Origin: Halomonas sp. McH1-25
GTDB taxonomy: Bacteria; Pseudomonadota; Gammaproteobacteria; Pseudomonadales; Halomonadaceae
DNA length: 64,000 bases
Direction: 5' to 3'
Assembly: GCF_022348165.1 (NCBI RefSeq)
Contig: NZ_JAKRFI010000004.1
Span: 124,001 to 188,000 of the forward strand
Position 1 is the stretch's first letter; the number at the start of each line of letters is the position of its first letter. Shown one piece after another: positions 47,308-55,656 of this stretch. Below the pieces are notes generated by a model. It worked only from the letters and a program-made list of their open reading frames with translations, was not told where the DNA came from and searched no databases. The translations under genes and the position numbers were made by a program.

Positions 47308-48112
47308 TGTCATTCTCGTTGAGTAGCGCCTCTTCTCTGTAGACTTCGGTACGACTGCGCCCGTTGGACTTGGCCTGATAGAGTGCTTGATCGGCCTGCT
47401 CGATCAACTGCTGCGGCGTTTGCTCGGGCGTGGGTAGCACGACCGCAACGCCGATGCTGACCGTCACCCGATCCGACACTGGCGACGCCAAGAAAGTAAT
47501 ATTGCGTTCGGCCAACAGCTCATGAATCCGCTGGGCGACATAGAGCGCCCCTTCCATCTCGGTATGCGGTAACAGCACGGCCATCTCTTCACCGCCATAG
47601 CGCGCCGCCAAATCGCCCGGACGACGTATGGCCTCGCTCAGTACGCTCGCCACCTGCTGTAGGCTGGCATCGCCGGCCGGATGCCCATGGACGTCGTTGT
47701 AACGTTTGAAACAGTCGACGTCGATCAACAACAGGGCCAGCGAGTGGCCCTCGCGTCCACCACGTAGCCATTCGGCTTCCAGGTGCCGATCCAGCTCACG
47801 TCGATTGCTGATGCCCAGCAGACTGTCGGTTCGCGCCAGGCGGTCGAGTTCCTGGTTCAGCGTCTCGAGCGCCTTCTGGTCATCCTTTAGCCGGGTGATG
47901 TCTTGGGTCAGCAGCAGGCAACGCGTGACCTGGCCGGACTCATCGCGCAGCGGCGTCGCGAACGCCTTGAAGATACGCTGTTGGAAATTCAGTTCCTGCT
48001 CCCCTTCACTTGGCGGATGCAGTGAAATTCGGCCCGAAACGGCCCGTTGACACAGTGTTGCCACAGGAGGAAAAGTACAGCGATACGGAGGGAGAAAAAC
48101 AGCGTAAGCCAT
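47294..48112 (-). CDS. GGDEF protein (diguanylate cyclase) with a PAS remnant, possibly 5'-truncated
   Basis: The clear part is a C-terminal GGDEF domain with active-site GGEEM and inhibitory-site RPGD five residues upstream. Before it lies only the last piece of a PAS domain ('RIFKAFATPLRDESGQV', 'LLLTQDITRLKDDQKALE'), so the first half of the PAS domain is missing. The first in-frame ATG after the tRNA (48112) has no ribosome site and lies 8 bases from the tRNA 3' end. A longer open frame runs into the tRNA gene itself and cannot be the start. The gene may be truncated by an event at the tRNA 3' end; the remaining catalytic domain looks intact. Confidence 0.7.
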   Translation of the reverse strand: MAYAVFLPPYRCTFPPVATLCQRAVSGRISLHPPSEGEQELNFQQRIFKAFATPLRDESGQVTRCLLLTQDITRLKDDQKALETLNQELDRLARTDSLLGISNRRELDRHLEAEWLRGGREGHSLALLLIDVDCFKRYNDVHGHPAGDASLQQVASVLSEAIRRPGDLAARYGGEEMAVLLPHTEMEGALYVAQRIHELLAERNITFLASPVSDRVTVSIGVAVVLPTPEQTPQQLIEQADQALYQAKSNGRSRTEVYREEALLNENDRTPP

Positions 48113-48120
48113 TGATTTAA

Positions 48121-48197
<77 letters not shown>

Positions 48198-48213
48198 TAA
48201 CGGTGGTGGCGTA

Positions 48214-48232
48214 TGATAACGAATGATAATGA
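48214..48232 (+). promoter_or_regulatory. Fur-box-like GATAAY repeats upstream of the YceI gene
   Basis: The sequence TGATAACGAATGATAATGA contains GATAAC and GATAAT hexamers 10 bases apart, 60 bases before the YceI-like start. Fur boxes are arrays of such hexamers. The match to the full 19-base consensus is partial, so this is a candidate only; placement ahead of the iron-uptake genes supports it. Confidence 0.4.
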
Positions 48233-48292
48233 AGGAGACCAGCCGCGTTTTCGTTGTCGAAGAGCGAGCCACATCACCACGGAGGGCCACCA

Positions 48293-48913
48293 ATGCCACC
48301 GAGCAACCATTTTACGTCTCGCCCATCTCGGGCACTGTCGTTGATCGCTGCGGCAGGGGCTGCCCTTCTGCTGGGTTCACCGGCACAGGCCGCCTGGCAA
48401 CTCATGCCCGAGCAGTCGCGCGTCGAGGCGACGGTCGTCGAGATTTCACCAACCGGACCGGTGCCGCATACCCATCGGGTCGGCCAGTTATCAGGGGTTC
48501 TGGGCAGTGACGGTATCCTCCGGGTACCGCTGCGCCTTCGCCAAACCGATATTCTCGACCGTGTAGGTCAGTTGCCACCGCTATTGTCCGGGCTGGCCGA
48601 TACCACGCTGACCACGGTAACTATCCAGCTGCCCCCCGAGCGTCTCGATAATCTGAATGTCGGTGAATCGACGACCGAAACGGTCATGCTGGGTGTGGAT
48701 AACCAGGGCCAACATCAGCAGGAGCCACTGAAGGTCCACATCACGCGTGAATCCGAGAATACCTTGCATGTGCGTAACGCCGAACGGATTGCGCTGGATG
48801 GCAAGGAACTGATGCAGAACCAGACGGCACGCACGATTCTCATGCTGCTAGGCTACGAGGCGATCGGCGACGAGGTGCCGGTCGAGCTCGATGCCCGCCT
48901 GGAAAATCGCTGA
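48293..48913 (+). CDS. YceI-like exported protein
   Basis: Periplasmic protein of 206 residues. A signal peptide (about 30 residues ending 'GSPAQA') is followed by a YceI-type lipocalin-like domain: 'WQLMPEQSRVEATVVEISP', 'RVGQLSGVLGSDGILRVPLR', and the C-terminal 'ALDGKELMQN...LLGYEAIGDEVPVELDARL' region. YceI proteins bind isoprenoids or other amphiphiles. The ATG at 48293 follows GGAGG at 7 bases. The phosphopantetheinyl transferase gene starts 3 bases after its stop, an unusual pairing, so the two are probably one operon. Confidence 0.87.
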   Translation: MPPSNHFTSRPSRALSLIAAAGAALLLGSPAQAAWQLMPEQSRVEATVVEISPTGPVPHTHRVGQLSGVLGSDGILRVPLRLRQTDILDRVGQLPPLLSGLADTTLTTVTIQLPPERLDNLNVGESTTETVMLGVDNQGQHQQEPLKVHITRESENTLHVRNAERIALDGKELMQNQTARTILMLLGYEAIGDEVPVELDARLENR

Positions 48914-48916
48914 TTC

Positions 48917-49639
48917 ATGGCGTTACGACTCCCCGCTTGCTGCCATTTCCTGGAGGACGCCTGGCCATGGCAGGCGTCGCTTCCTGGCGTGCAGTGGCGC
49001 TCGGTGCGTTTCGACCGCCAGCGCCTGGTTGTGGAGGATTTCATGCACAGCGGCATACCGCTGCCCGACAAGGTGCGCCATGCCGCCCCCAAACGGCAGG
49101 CCGAATACCTGGCGGGCCGGCTGTGTGCTCGCGAGGCGTTGCAAGCGTTGATCGGGACGCCCCTTGTCCCGGACATGGCCGAGAGCAGGGCTCCACTTTG
49201 GCCCAGCGGTACGGTGGGGTCGATCACGCATAGCGGCGATCTGGCAGCCGCTCTGGTCGCACCGGCAACGTGCTACCAGGGCATCGGGCTGGATGCAGAG
49301 CGCCAGCTCGAGCCTGTGCGGGCCGAACGGCTAGCGCCTCAAATACTCACTCCGGACGAGCTTCGCCGGATGGCTACCCTGCCTGCATCGCAACAAGCTC
49401 ATTTCGTCACCGTAGTGTTCTCGCTCAAGGAGAGTCTGTTCAAGGCGCTGTTTCCGTTGGTCGGGGTGCGTTTCTACTTTCAGGACGCTCAGCTCGCCGA
49501 CTGGAATCCCGATGCCCAGCGAGCCACCCTGCGCCTGAACAGAGCCCTGGGCGAACGTTGGCCGGCCGGCAGCCTGCTAAGCGGGCAGTATGCTCAGCTG
49601 GGCCGCTATGTGCTCAGTTTGGTCACGATTCCTGGCTGA
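48917..49639 (+). CDS. 4'-phosphopantetheinyl transferase, EntD/Sfp type
   Basis: Protein of 240 residues that should load phosphopantetheine onto carrier domains of NRPS/PKS-type enzymes. Signatures are 'KRQAEYLAGRLCAREALQ' (EntD N-terminal region), 'GSITHSGDLAAAL', 'GIGLDAERQLEP' (Mg-binding Asp and Glu) and 'FSLKESLFKALFP' (WxxKEA-like). It lies next to an IutA-like receptor, yet the NIS siderophore genes in this window need no carrier protein, so its target is probably elsewhere. Confidence 0.9.
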   Translation: MALRLPACCHFLEDAWPWQASLPGVQWRSVRFDRQRLVVEDFMHSGIPLPDKVRHAAPKRQAEYLAGRLCAREALQALIGTPLVPDMAESRAPLWPSGTVGSITHSGDLAAALVAPATCYQGIGLDAERQLEPVRAERLAPQILTPDELRRMATLPASQQAHFVTVVFSLKESLFKALFPLVGVRFYFQDAQLADWNPDAQRATLRLNRALGERWPAGSLLSGQYAQLGRYVLSLVTIPG

Positions 49640-49655
49640 AGCCTTTTATTACAAT

Positions 49656-49674
49656 GCTAATGAAAACAATTATT
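49656..49674 (+). promoter_or_regulatory. Fur box upstream of the IutA-like receptor
   Basis: GCTAATGAAAACAATTATT matches the 19-base Fur consensus GATAATGATAATCATTATC at 14 positions (counted by hand). It lies 80 bases before the receptor ATG, so the receptor should be repressed when iron is plentiful. Confidence 0.7.
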
Positions 49675-49753
49675 GTTTGACTTTTATTTGCACATTCTTA
49701 CCCTTGCACGTCTGAGTTCGGGCAAAAACTTGCCAGCAGCAAGGGAACAGACA

Positions 49754-51850
49754 ATGAAAAAGACGTTCACGTATGGCCTCCTGATGGCTGCCGGTTCGGC
49801 AGCCCTATCGGCGCATGCGCAGCAGGATCAGGACACCATGGTCGTGGTCGGCTCACGCACTCCCACCCAGATCAGCCAGATTCCCGGGGCGGTCTGGGTG
49901 GTGGACAAGGAAGCGCTGCATCAGCAGATCAGCACCGGCGCCGACCTCAAGTCCGCACTTGGCCGTCTGGTACCTGGGCTGGACTTCGCACCGCAAGGCC
50001 GTACCAATTACGGCCAGAACATGCGTGGCCGCAGCGTTCAGGTGCTGATCGATGGCATATCGATGAACAGCACCCGTGGCCTGTCACGTCAATTCGACTC
50101 GATCGATCCCTTCAATATTGAGCGTATCGAGGTACTTTCCGGCGCCAGCAGCTTGTATGGCGGTGGCGCTACTGGGGGGATCATCAATATCGTCACCAAG
50201 AAAGGTGAGACTGGAGGACCCAGTTGGGGCTCAGAAGTGGGAGTCACCAGCGGTTTTCAGGACAGCGACGATCTCGACTACCGCGTTGCGCAGTCGATCA
50301 GTGGCGGTAACGAGCGGGTAAAAGGCTATCTGGGGGTTGCCTATCAGGACAATGGCCGGTTCTACGATGCCGATGGCGATGAAATTTTCCCGGACATCTC
50401 CCAGACCGACCTGCAGGACAATCGCAGTATCGATGTGCTGGGCAATCTGGATTTCCAGTTGACCGAAACCCAGACGCTTGCTTTCACGGCACAGATCTAT
50501 CGCTCCCGTTATGAGGGCGAGCGCGGGGTTTATTTCCCCAACTTGGATGCCGATCCCGCCAATCTTGAAGGTGCCGAGATACGCGACGGCTTCGAGGCAG
50601 ACCGCGAACCGGAAACCGACCGCAAGCTGGTCAATTTGCAGTATCACCACGCCGACCTGCTCGGACAGGATTTTTATCTACAGGCGTACCACCGCGAAGA
50701 GGAAGCCAGTTTTCATCCGTTCCCTTATCCCGGCGCAGATGGCTATACCTTTAGGGCTTCCAAGCAGAACACTGACCTGAGCGGTATCAAGGCCCTGTTC
50801 GATGCCGAAGTGACCGACACAGTCGGACTGACGTACGGGGTGGATCTTGATCGCGAAAAGTTCGACGCCAGCCAGATGACCTTCGACAAGGCTGTTTCGG
50901 ACGCCACGGGTGGCCTGGTGCAGGAAGAAGCCAGCGTCACGCCACGCTATCCCGGCTATCAGGTCGATGGTATTGCCGGCTTCGTCCAAGGCGAGTGGCA
51001 AGCCACCGACGCCATCCAACTTTCAGGTGGTATCCGGCATCAGACAATGGACGTCGAAGTGGATGGTTTTATGGGCATCCCTGGTGGCGAAAACGATTAC
51101 GACGCTACGCTGTACAATATCCAGGCCCTATATGATTTCGGCAATGGCCACCAGAGCTGGGTACAGTACAGCGAAGGCTTCGAGCTACCCGACCCGGCGA
51201 AATATTATGGCCGTCCGGGTGTGAGCGTTTCCGCCAACCCATTGACTGCTATCGAGACCGATCAGGTCGAACTGGGCTGGCGTTATGGCGGAGGCAGTTG
51301 GTCGAGTCAGGTCGCTATCTACTACGCCTGGTCCGACGAGGCGCTTGAATACAACTCAAGCGACCTGAGCGTCGATGTCGTCGATGACAAGAAGCGCGAC
51401 TATGGCTTGGAAGGTGCGCTCACTCGTTACTTCGACAATGGCCTCGAGGTCGGTGGCACCCTGCACCTGGTTCGTTCCGAACAGCAGGATGAAGATAGTG
51501 ACTGGGAAAAACGCTCCGTCACGACATCGTCTACCTCCACAGCAACCGCTTACCTCGGCTGGACGGACTACACACGCTCTGCGCGTTTACAGGCCAACCA
51601 TATCTTCGATCTCGAAGATGCTGATGGCCAGCGCATTGACGGTTACACGACGTTTGATCTGGTACTCGGCCAGCAGACCGGGTTCGGCAAGGTCAGTCTC
51701 GGCGTACAGAACCTGCTCGACAAGAGCTATTCCACCCTGTGGGGTCAACGCGCTTCCGCGCTCTATTCACCCACCTATGGTCCGGAGTACCTCTACGACT
51801 ACCAAGGTCGTGGCCGCACCTACACCCTGAGCTGGTCGCACCAGTACTGA
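49754..51850 (+). CDS. TonB-dependent ferric siderophore receptor, IutA-like
   Basis: Outer-membrane receptor of 698 residues. A signal peptide ends near 'ALSAHA'; the TonB box is 'DTMVVVGSR'. The plug domain has 'GLDFAPQGRTNYGQNMRGRS', 'LSRQFDSIDPFNIERIEVLS' and 'GASSLYGGGATGGIINIVTK', almost the wording of E. coli IutA; the barrel also shares 'ELPDPAKYYGR' and 'LYDYQGRGRTYTL'. IutA takes up ferric aerobactin, so a citrate-hydroxamate or related ferric siderophore is likely. The ATG at 49754 follows AAGGGA. There is no STN signalling domain. A Fur box lies upstream and a terminator downstream. Confidence 0.93.
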   Translation: MKKTFTYGLLMAAGSAALSAHAQQDQDTMVVVGSRTPTQISQIPGAVWVVDKEALHQQISTGADLKSALGRLVPGLDFAPQGRTNYGQNMRGRSVQVLIDGISMNSTRGLSRQFDSIDPFNIERIEVLSGASSLYGGGATGGIINIVTKKGETGGPSWGSEVGVTSGFQDSDDLDYRVAQSISGGNERVKGYLGVAYQDNGRFYDADGDEIFPDISQTDLQDNRSIDVLGNLDFQLTETQTLAFTAQIYRSRYEGERGVYFPNLDADPANLEGAEIRDGFEADREPETDRKLVNLQYHHADLLGQDFYLQAYHREEEASFHPFPYPGADGYTFRASKQNTDLSGIKALFDAEVTDTVGLTYGVDLDREKFDASQMTFDKAVSDATGGLVQEEASVTPRYPGYQVDGIAGFVQGEWQATDAIQLSGGIRHQTMDVEVDGFMGIPGGENDYDATLYNIQALYDFGNGHQSWVQYSEGFELPDPAKYYGRPGVSVSANPLTAIETDQVELGWRYGGGSWSSQVAIYYAWSDEALEYNSSDLSVDVVDDKKRDYGLEGALTRYFDNGLEVGGTLHLVRSEQQDEDSDWEKRSVTTSSTSTATAYLGWTDYTRSARLQANHIFDLEDADGQRIDGYTTFDLVLGQQTGFGKVSLGVQNLLDKSYSTLWGQRASALYSPTYGPEYLYDYQGRGRTYTLSWSHQY

Positions 51851-51876
51851 TTCGTATCGCCATGCTCGCATGCATT

Positions 51877-51903
51877 ACGCCCACCTCAGCGTGGGCGTTT
51901 TTA
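51877..51903 (+). terminator. Rho-independent terminator of the IutA-like receptor gene
   Basis: An 8-bp perfect stem ACGCCCAC / GTGGGCGT with a 6-base loop is followed by TTTTTA, 26 bases after the receptor stop. Confidence 0.9.
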
Positions 51904-51957
51904 TCGTGAGCGCAGGCACCCAGCGACATCTCACCGGCATACTGGCGTAAAGCGAAC

Positions 51958-51976
51958 GATAAGGATTATTATTCAT
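51958..51976 (+). promoter_or_regulatory. Fur box upstream of the AraC-family regulator
   Basis: GATAAGGATTATTATTCAT matches 13 of 19 positions of the Fur consensus, with an exact GATAA start. It lies 66 bases before the regulator ATG. The regulator is therefore probably iron-repressed. Confidence 0.6.
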
Positions 51977-52041
51977 TTGACGCCAGCCGACGACAATACG
52001 AGAGCTGGTAACTCATCCCGACACCGACATGTGATGCGCTC

Positions 52042-53049
52042 ATGAACCCGACGTCTCATTCGCCTTCACCGGAGGCAGCGCCCAGAGCTGCCCGTCGGCT
52101 CACGGTGGCGGACTTCACCACCTACGAACATCGCTACCACCTGACTCATCGCTTCCCTTCCTTGCCCAAGCGACATTGTCTACAGGGCGGATGCATGGTC
52201 GCCGAGGGCTATGTCGGCGAGTGCCAGCCTTGGCGGCACCTGCAGTTGGTCGGCTCGGACCTGAACGTCTACCAGACCTACGAGACTCACGCGCGCGAAG
52301 ACGCGCCGGCGCACGTCTCGATCATCGTCATGCTGGAAGGCTGTGCCGAGCTGACGCTAAGCGACAAGAACTGCACCCTGACACCAGGGCGCGGTTTGCT
52401 GTTGGCCTATGGCTGCCCTCAGGTGCTCAGTGCCCGTCATATCGCCGGGCAGCGTGTGCGCGCGGTCAACCTGACGGTACTCGAGCAGGCGCTGGAACAT
52501 GACCCTCGCCTGGCCAGCCTGGCGCCGCTATTGCAGGAACGAGGTGGGTTGTGGTCGCTTGCCGTCCCCAGCGGGCTTCGCCAATCGTTGACCGAATGGC
52601 TGTCTGCACAGACGCAAGGGACAGCCGCTCTGCTGCAAGCGGAAGGTCTTGCTCTGCAGCTACTATCCCAGGCGATATCCGCCTATGACGGCACGCTAAC
52701 TTCGCGATCTTCTCATCCGGCCGAGACACCGCTTGCCTCGTCCCGCGACCATCGCTTGCTGGAGCGCGTACGTAATCACCTCGACAGCCACCCCGGCGAT
52801 GCGCACAGCCTGCGTACCCTGGCCGAGATGAGCTGTATGAGCCCCAGCAGCCTGCGCGAGAAATTCCGTCAGAGGTATGGCCAGCCGATCTTCGATTATC
52901 TGCGGGAGCGGCGCCTTGCACTGGCGTATCAATTGTTGCGGGAAGGCGAAAGCGTGCAGCAGGTCGCCACCCAGACCGGTTATCGCCATGCCACGAACTT
53001 CGCCACGGCGTTTCGTCAGCGGTATGGCGTAGCGCCCAGCGACGTGTGA
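52042..53049 (+). CDS. AraC-family regulator, PchR-like, of siderophore genes
   Basis: Regulator of 335 residues. Residues 230-335 hold the two AraC helix-turn-helix motifs ('SLRTLAEMSCMSPSSLREKF', 'SVQQVATQTGYRHATNFATA') and the family signature. The N-terminal half matches the ligand region of PchR-like regulators that sense ferric siderophores. It sits between two TonB-dependent receptor genes, both in the same orientation, which suggests it activates one or both. No strong ribosome site precedes the ATG. Confidence 0.9.
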   Translation: MNPTSHSPSPEAAPRAARRLTVADFTTYEHRYHLTHRFPSLPKRHCLQGGCMVAEGYVGECQPWRHLQLVGSDLNVYQTYETHAREDAPAHVSIIVMLEGCAELTLSDKNCTLTPGRGLLLAYGCPQVLSARHIAGQRVRAVNLTVLEQALEHDPRLASLAPLLQERGGLWSLAVPSGLRQSLTEWLSAQTQGTAALLQAEGLALQLLSQAISAYDGTLTSRSSHPAETPLASSRDHRLLERVRNHLDSHPGDAHSLRTLAEMSCMSPSSLREKFRQRYGQPIFDYLRERRLALAYQLLREGESVQQVATQTGYRHATNFATAFRQRYGVAPSDV

Positions 53050-53209
53050 ATAGCGCCCAGCGATCTTTAAATATGTCAGCGACAACTTTGAGTCGTTCAG
53101 GTCTAGGCCAGGCATCCCACCCAAACCAAAAGCAAACGCCTTGCCGGGCTGCGGTTCGTCACGCGGCATAGCTTTTTCGGCATCCAGCATACGCAACACT
53201 CGACGCAAA

Positions 53210-53224
53210 CGTGAATAATTCTCA
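53210..53224 (-). promoter_or_regulatory. Fur-box-like 7-1-7 motif upstream of the second receptor
   Basis: On the minus strand TGAGAATTATTCACG matches the heptamer pair TGATAAT-N-ATTATCA at 10 of 14 positions. It lies 34 bases before the receptor ATG. Candidate for iron repression of this receptor. Confidence 0.5.
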
Positions 53225-53257
53225 GTCATAACTATTCATCGAGCGCAAGGAGCCTTC

Positions 53258-55354
53258 ATGCAGGACACGTCGTCAAACCGCCCCGTCCCGGTATGGTTGC
53301 TGGGACTTACCCTTTTGCCATTGACCGCCACGGCCCAGCAGACCGACGAGGCTGCCGCCACGCTGGATACGGTCACGGTGACCGGCCAGGCCGCCACCAA
53401 GACCGACACGCCATTCATCGAGACGCCTCAGGCGGTGTCGCTAATCAGCCGCGAGGATATCGAGGAGAAAGGCGCCCAGACGGTACAGCGAGCGGCCAAC
53501 TACACCCCAGGCGTGTTCACCAATCAGATCGGCGCGTCGAACCGATACGATTACCTGGTCCTGCGAGGATTCGCCGACGGCAGTATCAATAACACTTTCC
53601 TGGATGGCCTCAAGCTGATGGGCGACAGTGGCTCATACAGCTCGATGGTCATCGACCCCTACTTCCTCGAGAGCATCGAAGTCGTCAAGGGACCGGCTTC
53701 GGTGCTCTACGGGCGCGCCTCTCCCGGTGGCCTGGTCGCCATGCAGAGCAAGCGACCCGAGTTCGAGACCGGGCGGGAAATTCGCTTGGGTGTCGGTACC
53801 AACGATCAGCGCAGCGCCGCCTTCGACCTCACCGGTCCCCTGGATGACGAGAGCCGTGTCGCCTATCGCCTGATCGGGCTGGGGCAAGCCGCCGATACGC
53901 AGTTCGGTCCGGTCGAGGAAGAACGCTACGCCATCGCACCTTCCCTGACCTGGGACATTTCCAACGATACCAGCCTGACCCTGCAGGCTTACCTGCAGAA
54001 GGATCCCGAGGGCGGCTACCACTCCGGCCTGCCCTACGAAGGTACGGTGGAAAGCCACAACGGCATCGAGATCGACAATGAATTCTTCGAAGGCGAAGAG
54101 GATTACGAGAAGTTCGAGCGCACCCAGCGCCAGTTCGGCTATGAATTCGAGCATCGCTTCAATGACGACCTGGCTTTCCGTCAGCGGGCACGCTATCTGA
54201 ATTCCGACGTGGAGATGCAGCAGGTTTATGCCTATGGCTGGGCTTCGGACACCGAGCTGGTCCGCTACTACTCGGGCGGCAATGAAGACCTGCAGGCCTG
54301 GACGCTGGACAACCAGCTCGAGGCTCGCCTGGCAACCGGCGCGGTCGAACATACACTGCTGTTCGGCGCCGACTATCAGCAGCGCGACAACGATGTTACC
54401 TGGGATTCAGGTTCGGCCGACAATCTGGACGTGACGAACCCGCAATATGGCAGCGACGTGCTGGTCACCTATACCGACGTCCAGACACGGGAGCTCAGCC
54501 AGACCGGGGTCTACCTGCAGGATCAGATGACCCTGGATAACTGGCATCTCGTCCTGGGTCTTCGCAACGACTGGGTCGATATCGAGAACACCAACCATAC
54601 GCTCGGCACACGCAGCGAATTCGACGACACCCAGGTCAGCGGCCGTGCCGGGTTGCTTTATCACTTCGGCAATGGGGTCGCGCCGTATCTCAGCTACTCG
54701 ACGTCATTTTCGCCCAACGCCACGACTGACGAGGATGGGGATCTGCTGGAGCCGACCAAAGGCAAGCAGATCGAGGCCGGTCTCAAGTACCAGCCGGTCG
54801 GCACCCAGGACCGCTACAGCATTGCGCTGTTTCATATCACTCAGGAAAACGTCTCGACCAAGGATCCCAACGAAAGCTATTACAGCGCGGTGGGCGAAAT
54901 CGAGTCCCAGGGCGTCGAGCTGGAGTCCCACACCCAGTTGACCGACAACCTGAGCCTGCAGGCCAGCTACACCTACACCGACGTCACCTATGCCGAGACC
55001 GAAGACGACACCGAGGGCAATACCGCCAACCAGGTGCCGCGCCACCAGGCCAGCGCTTGGGTCAACTATGGCTTCGACCGTGGCAGCCTGGCCGGCCTGG
55101 AAACCGCTCTGGGTGTGCGTCACTACGCCGATATCTGGGTCGACGAGGCCAACACCGAGGAACTGCCGGACTACACGCTGATCGATGCCATGCTTGGCTA
55201 CGACCTCAGCCACGTAGGCCTGGAAGGCGTCAGCGCCCGGGTCAATGTGCATAACCTGCTGGACAAGGAATACGTCGCGTCCTGCTACGACATCAATTAC
55301 TGCTACGTCGGCGAAGAGCGCAACGTGATGGCAACAGTCAGCTACAACTTCTGA
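53258..55354 (+). CDS. TonB-dependent siderophore receptor, FhuA/FoxA-like
   Basis: Outer-membrane receptor of 698 residues. A signal peptide ends near 'PLTATAQQ'; the TonB box is 'DTVTVTGQA'. The plug reads 'IEEKGAQTVQRAANYTPGVF', 'FLDGLKLMGDSGSYSS' and 'IEVVKGPASVLYGRASPGGL', typical of FhuA, FoxA and FcuA receptors for hydroxamates such as ferrioxamine and ferrichrome. The barrel ends 'YVASCYDINYCYVGEERNVM', with two Cys as in FhuA, and a final aromatic Phe. The ATG follows AAGGAG. It directly precedes hydroxamate biosynthesis genes, so the ligand is plausibly the product made next door. No STN domain. Confidence 0.93.
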   Translation: MQDTSSNRPVPVWLLGLTLLPLTATAQQTDEAAATLDTVTVTGQAATKTDTPFIETPQAVSLISREDIEEKGAQTVQRAANYTPGVFTNQIGASNRYDYLVLRGFADGSINNTFLDGLKLMGDSGSYSSMVIDPYFLESIEVVKGPASVLYGRASPGGLVAMQSKRPEFETGREIRLGVGTNDQRSAAFDLTGPLDDESRVAYRLIGLGQAADTQFGPVEEERYAIAPSLTWDISNDTSLTLQAYLQKDPEGGYHSGLPYEGTVESHNGIEIDNEFFEGEEDYEKFERTQRQFGYEFEHRFNDDLAFRQRARYLNSDVEMQQVYAYGWASDTELVRYYSGGNEDLQAWTLDNQLEARLATGAVEHTLLFGADYQQRDNDVTWDSGSADNLDVTNPQYGSDVLVTYTDVQTRELSQTGVYLQDQMTLDNWHLVLGLRNDWVDIENTNHTLGTRSEFDDTQVSGRAGLLYHFGNGVAPYLSYSTSFSPNATTDEDGDLLEPTKGKQIEAGLKYQPVGTQDRYSIALFHITQENVSTKDPNESYYSAVGEIESQGVELESHTQLTDNLSLQASYTYTDVTYAETEDDTEGNTANQVPRHQASAWVNYGFDRGSLAGLETALGVRHYADIWVDEANTEELPDYTLIDAMLGYDLSHVGLEGVSARVNVHNLLDKEYVASCYDINYCYVGEERNVMATVSYNF

Positions 55355-55370
55355 TCCGCTGCCTGTTGCT

Positions 55371-55402
55371 ACGGCCAGGACCTGACGGTACCTGGCCGTT
55401 GT
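55371..55402 (+). terminator. Probable terminator of the FhuA/FoxA-like receptor gene
   Basis: A 9-bp stem ACGGCCAGG / CCTGGCCGT with an 11-base loop is followed by a T-rich TGTTGTTT. It is 16 bases after the receptor stop. The large loop and interrupted T tract make it only probable. Confidence 0.55.
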
Positions 55403-55556
55403 TGTTTCTGCCCCCTCCGTTTCGTTCGCCGCGCTTCACGTCGCGATCAAGCCTCTCTCATTCTCAGTTACTGCTTAGCCAACACTTCGCTTACAAAAAA
55501 ATTCCTTTTTCGGGTTCAGGAATTCGGGTCGGGTTCGTCTTCTTCAGCGATACAAG

Positions 55557-55575
55557 GAAAACAATAACCATTCGC
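55557..55575 (+). promoter_or_regulatory. Fur box upstream of the siderophore biosynthesis operon
   Basis: GAAAACAATAACCATTCGC matches the 19-base Fur consensus at 13 positions. It is 19 bases before the first possible start (55594) and 82 before the second, fitting iron repression of the operon. Confidence 0.55.
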
Positions 55576-55656
55576 AACAAAGGGAAATACGCGATGCCGG
55601 CCACGCTCCATCGCCACAAGGCACGCGACACGAATCGAACTAGGAAAGGTGATGTC

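Larger units (their letters stand above)
55355..55656. other. Intergenic region before the siderophore biosynthesis operon
   Basis: About 300 bases holding a stem-loop terminator (55371-55399), a Fur-like box (55557-55575) and an upstream in-frame start for the decarboxylase (ATG 55594 preceded by AGGGA). It should contain the operon promoter. Confidence 0.6.

Noticed and set aside
53258-55354. N-terminal signalling (STN) domain in the FhuA/FoxA-like receptor
   Set aside because: The plug begins soon after the TonB box; total length leaves no room for it.
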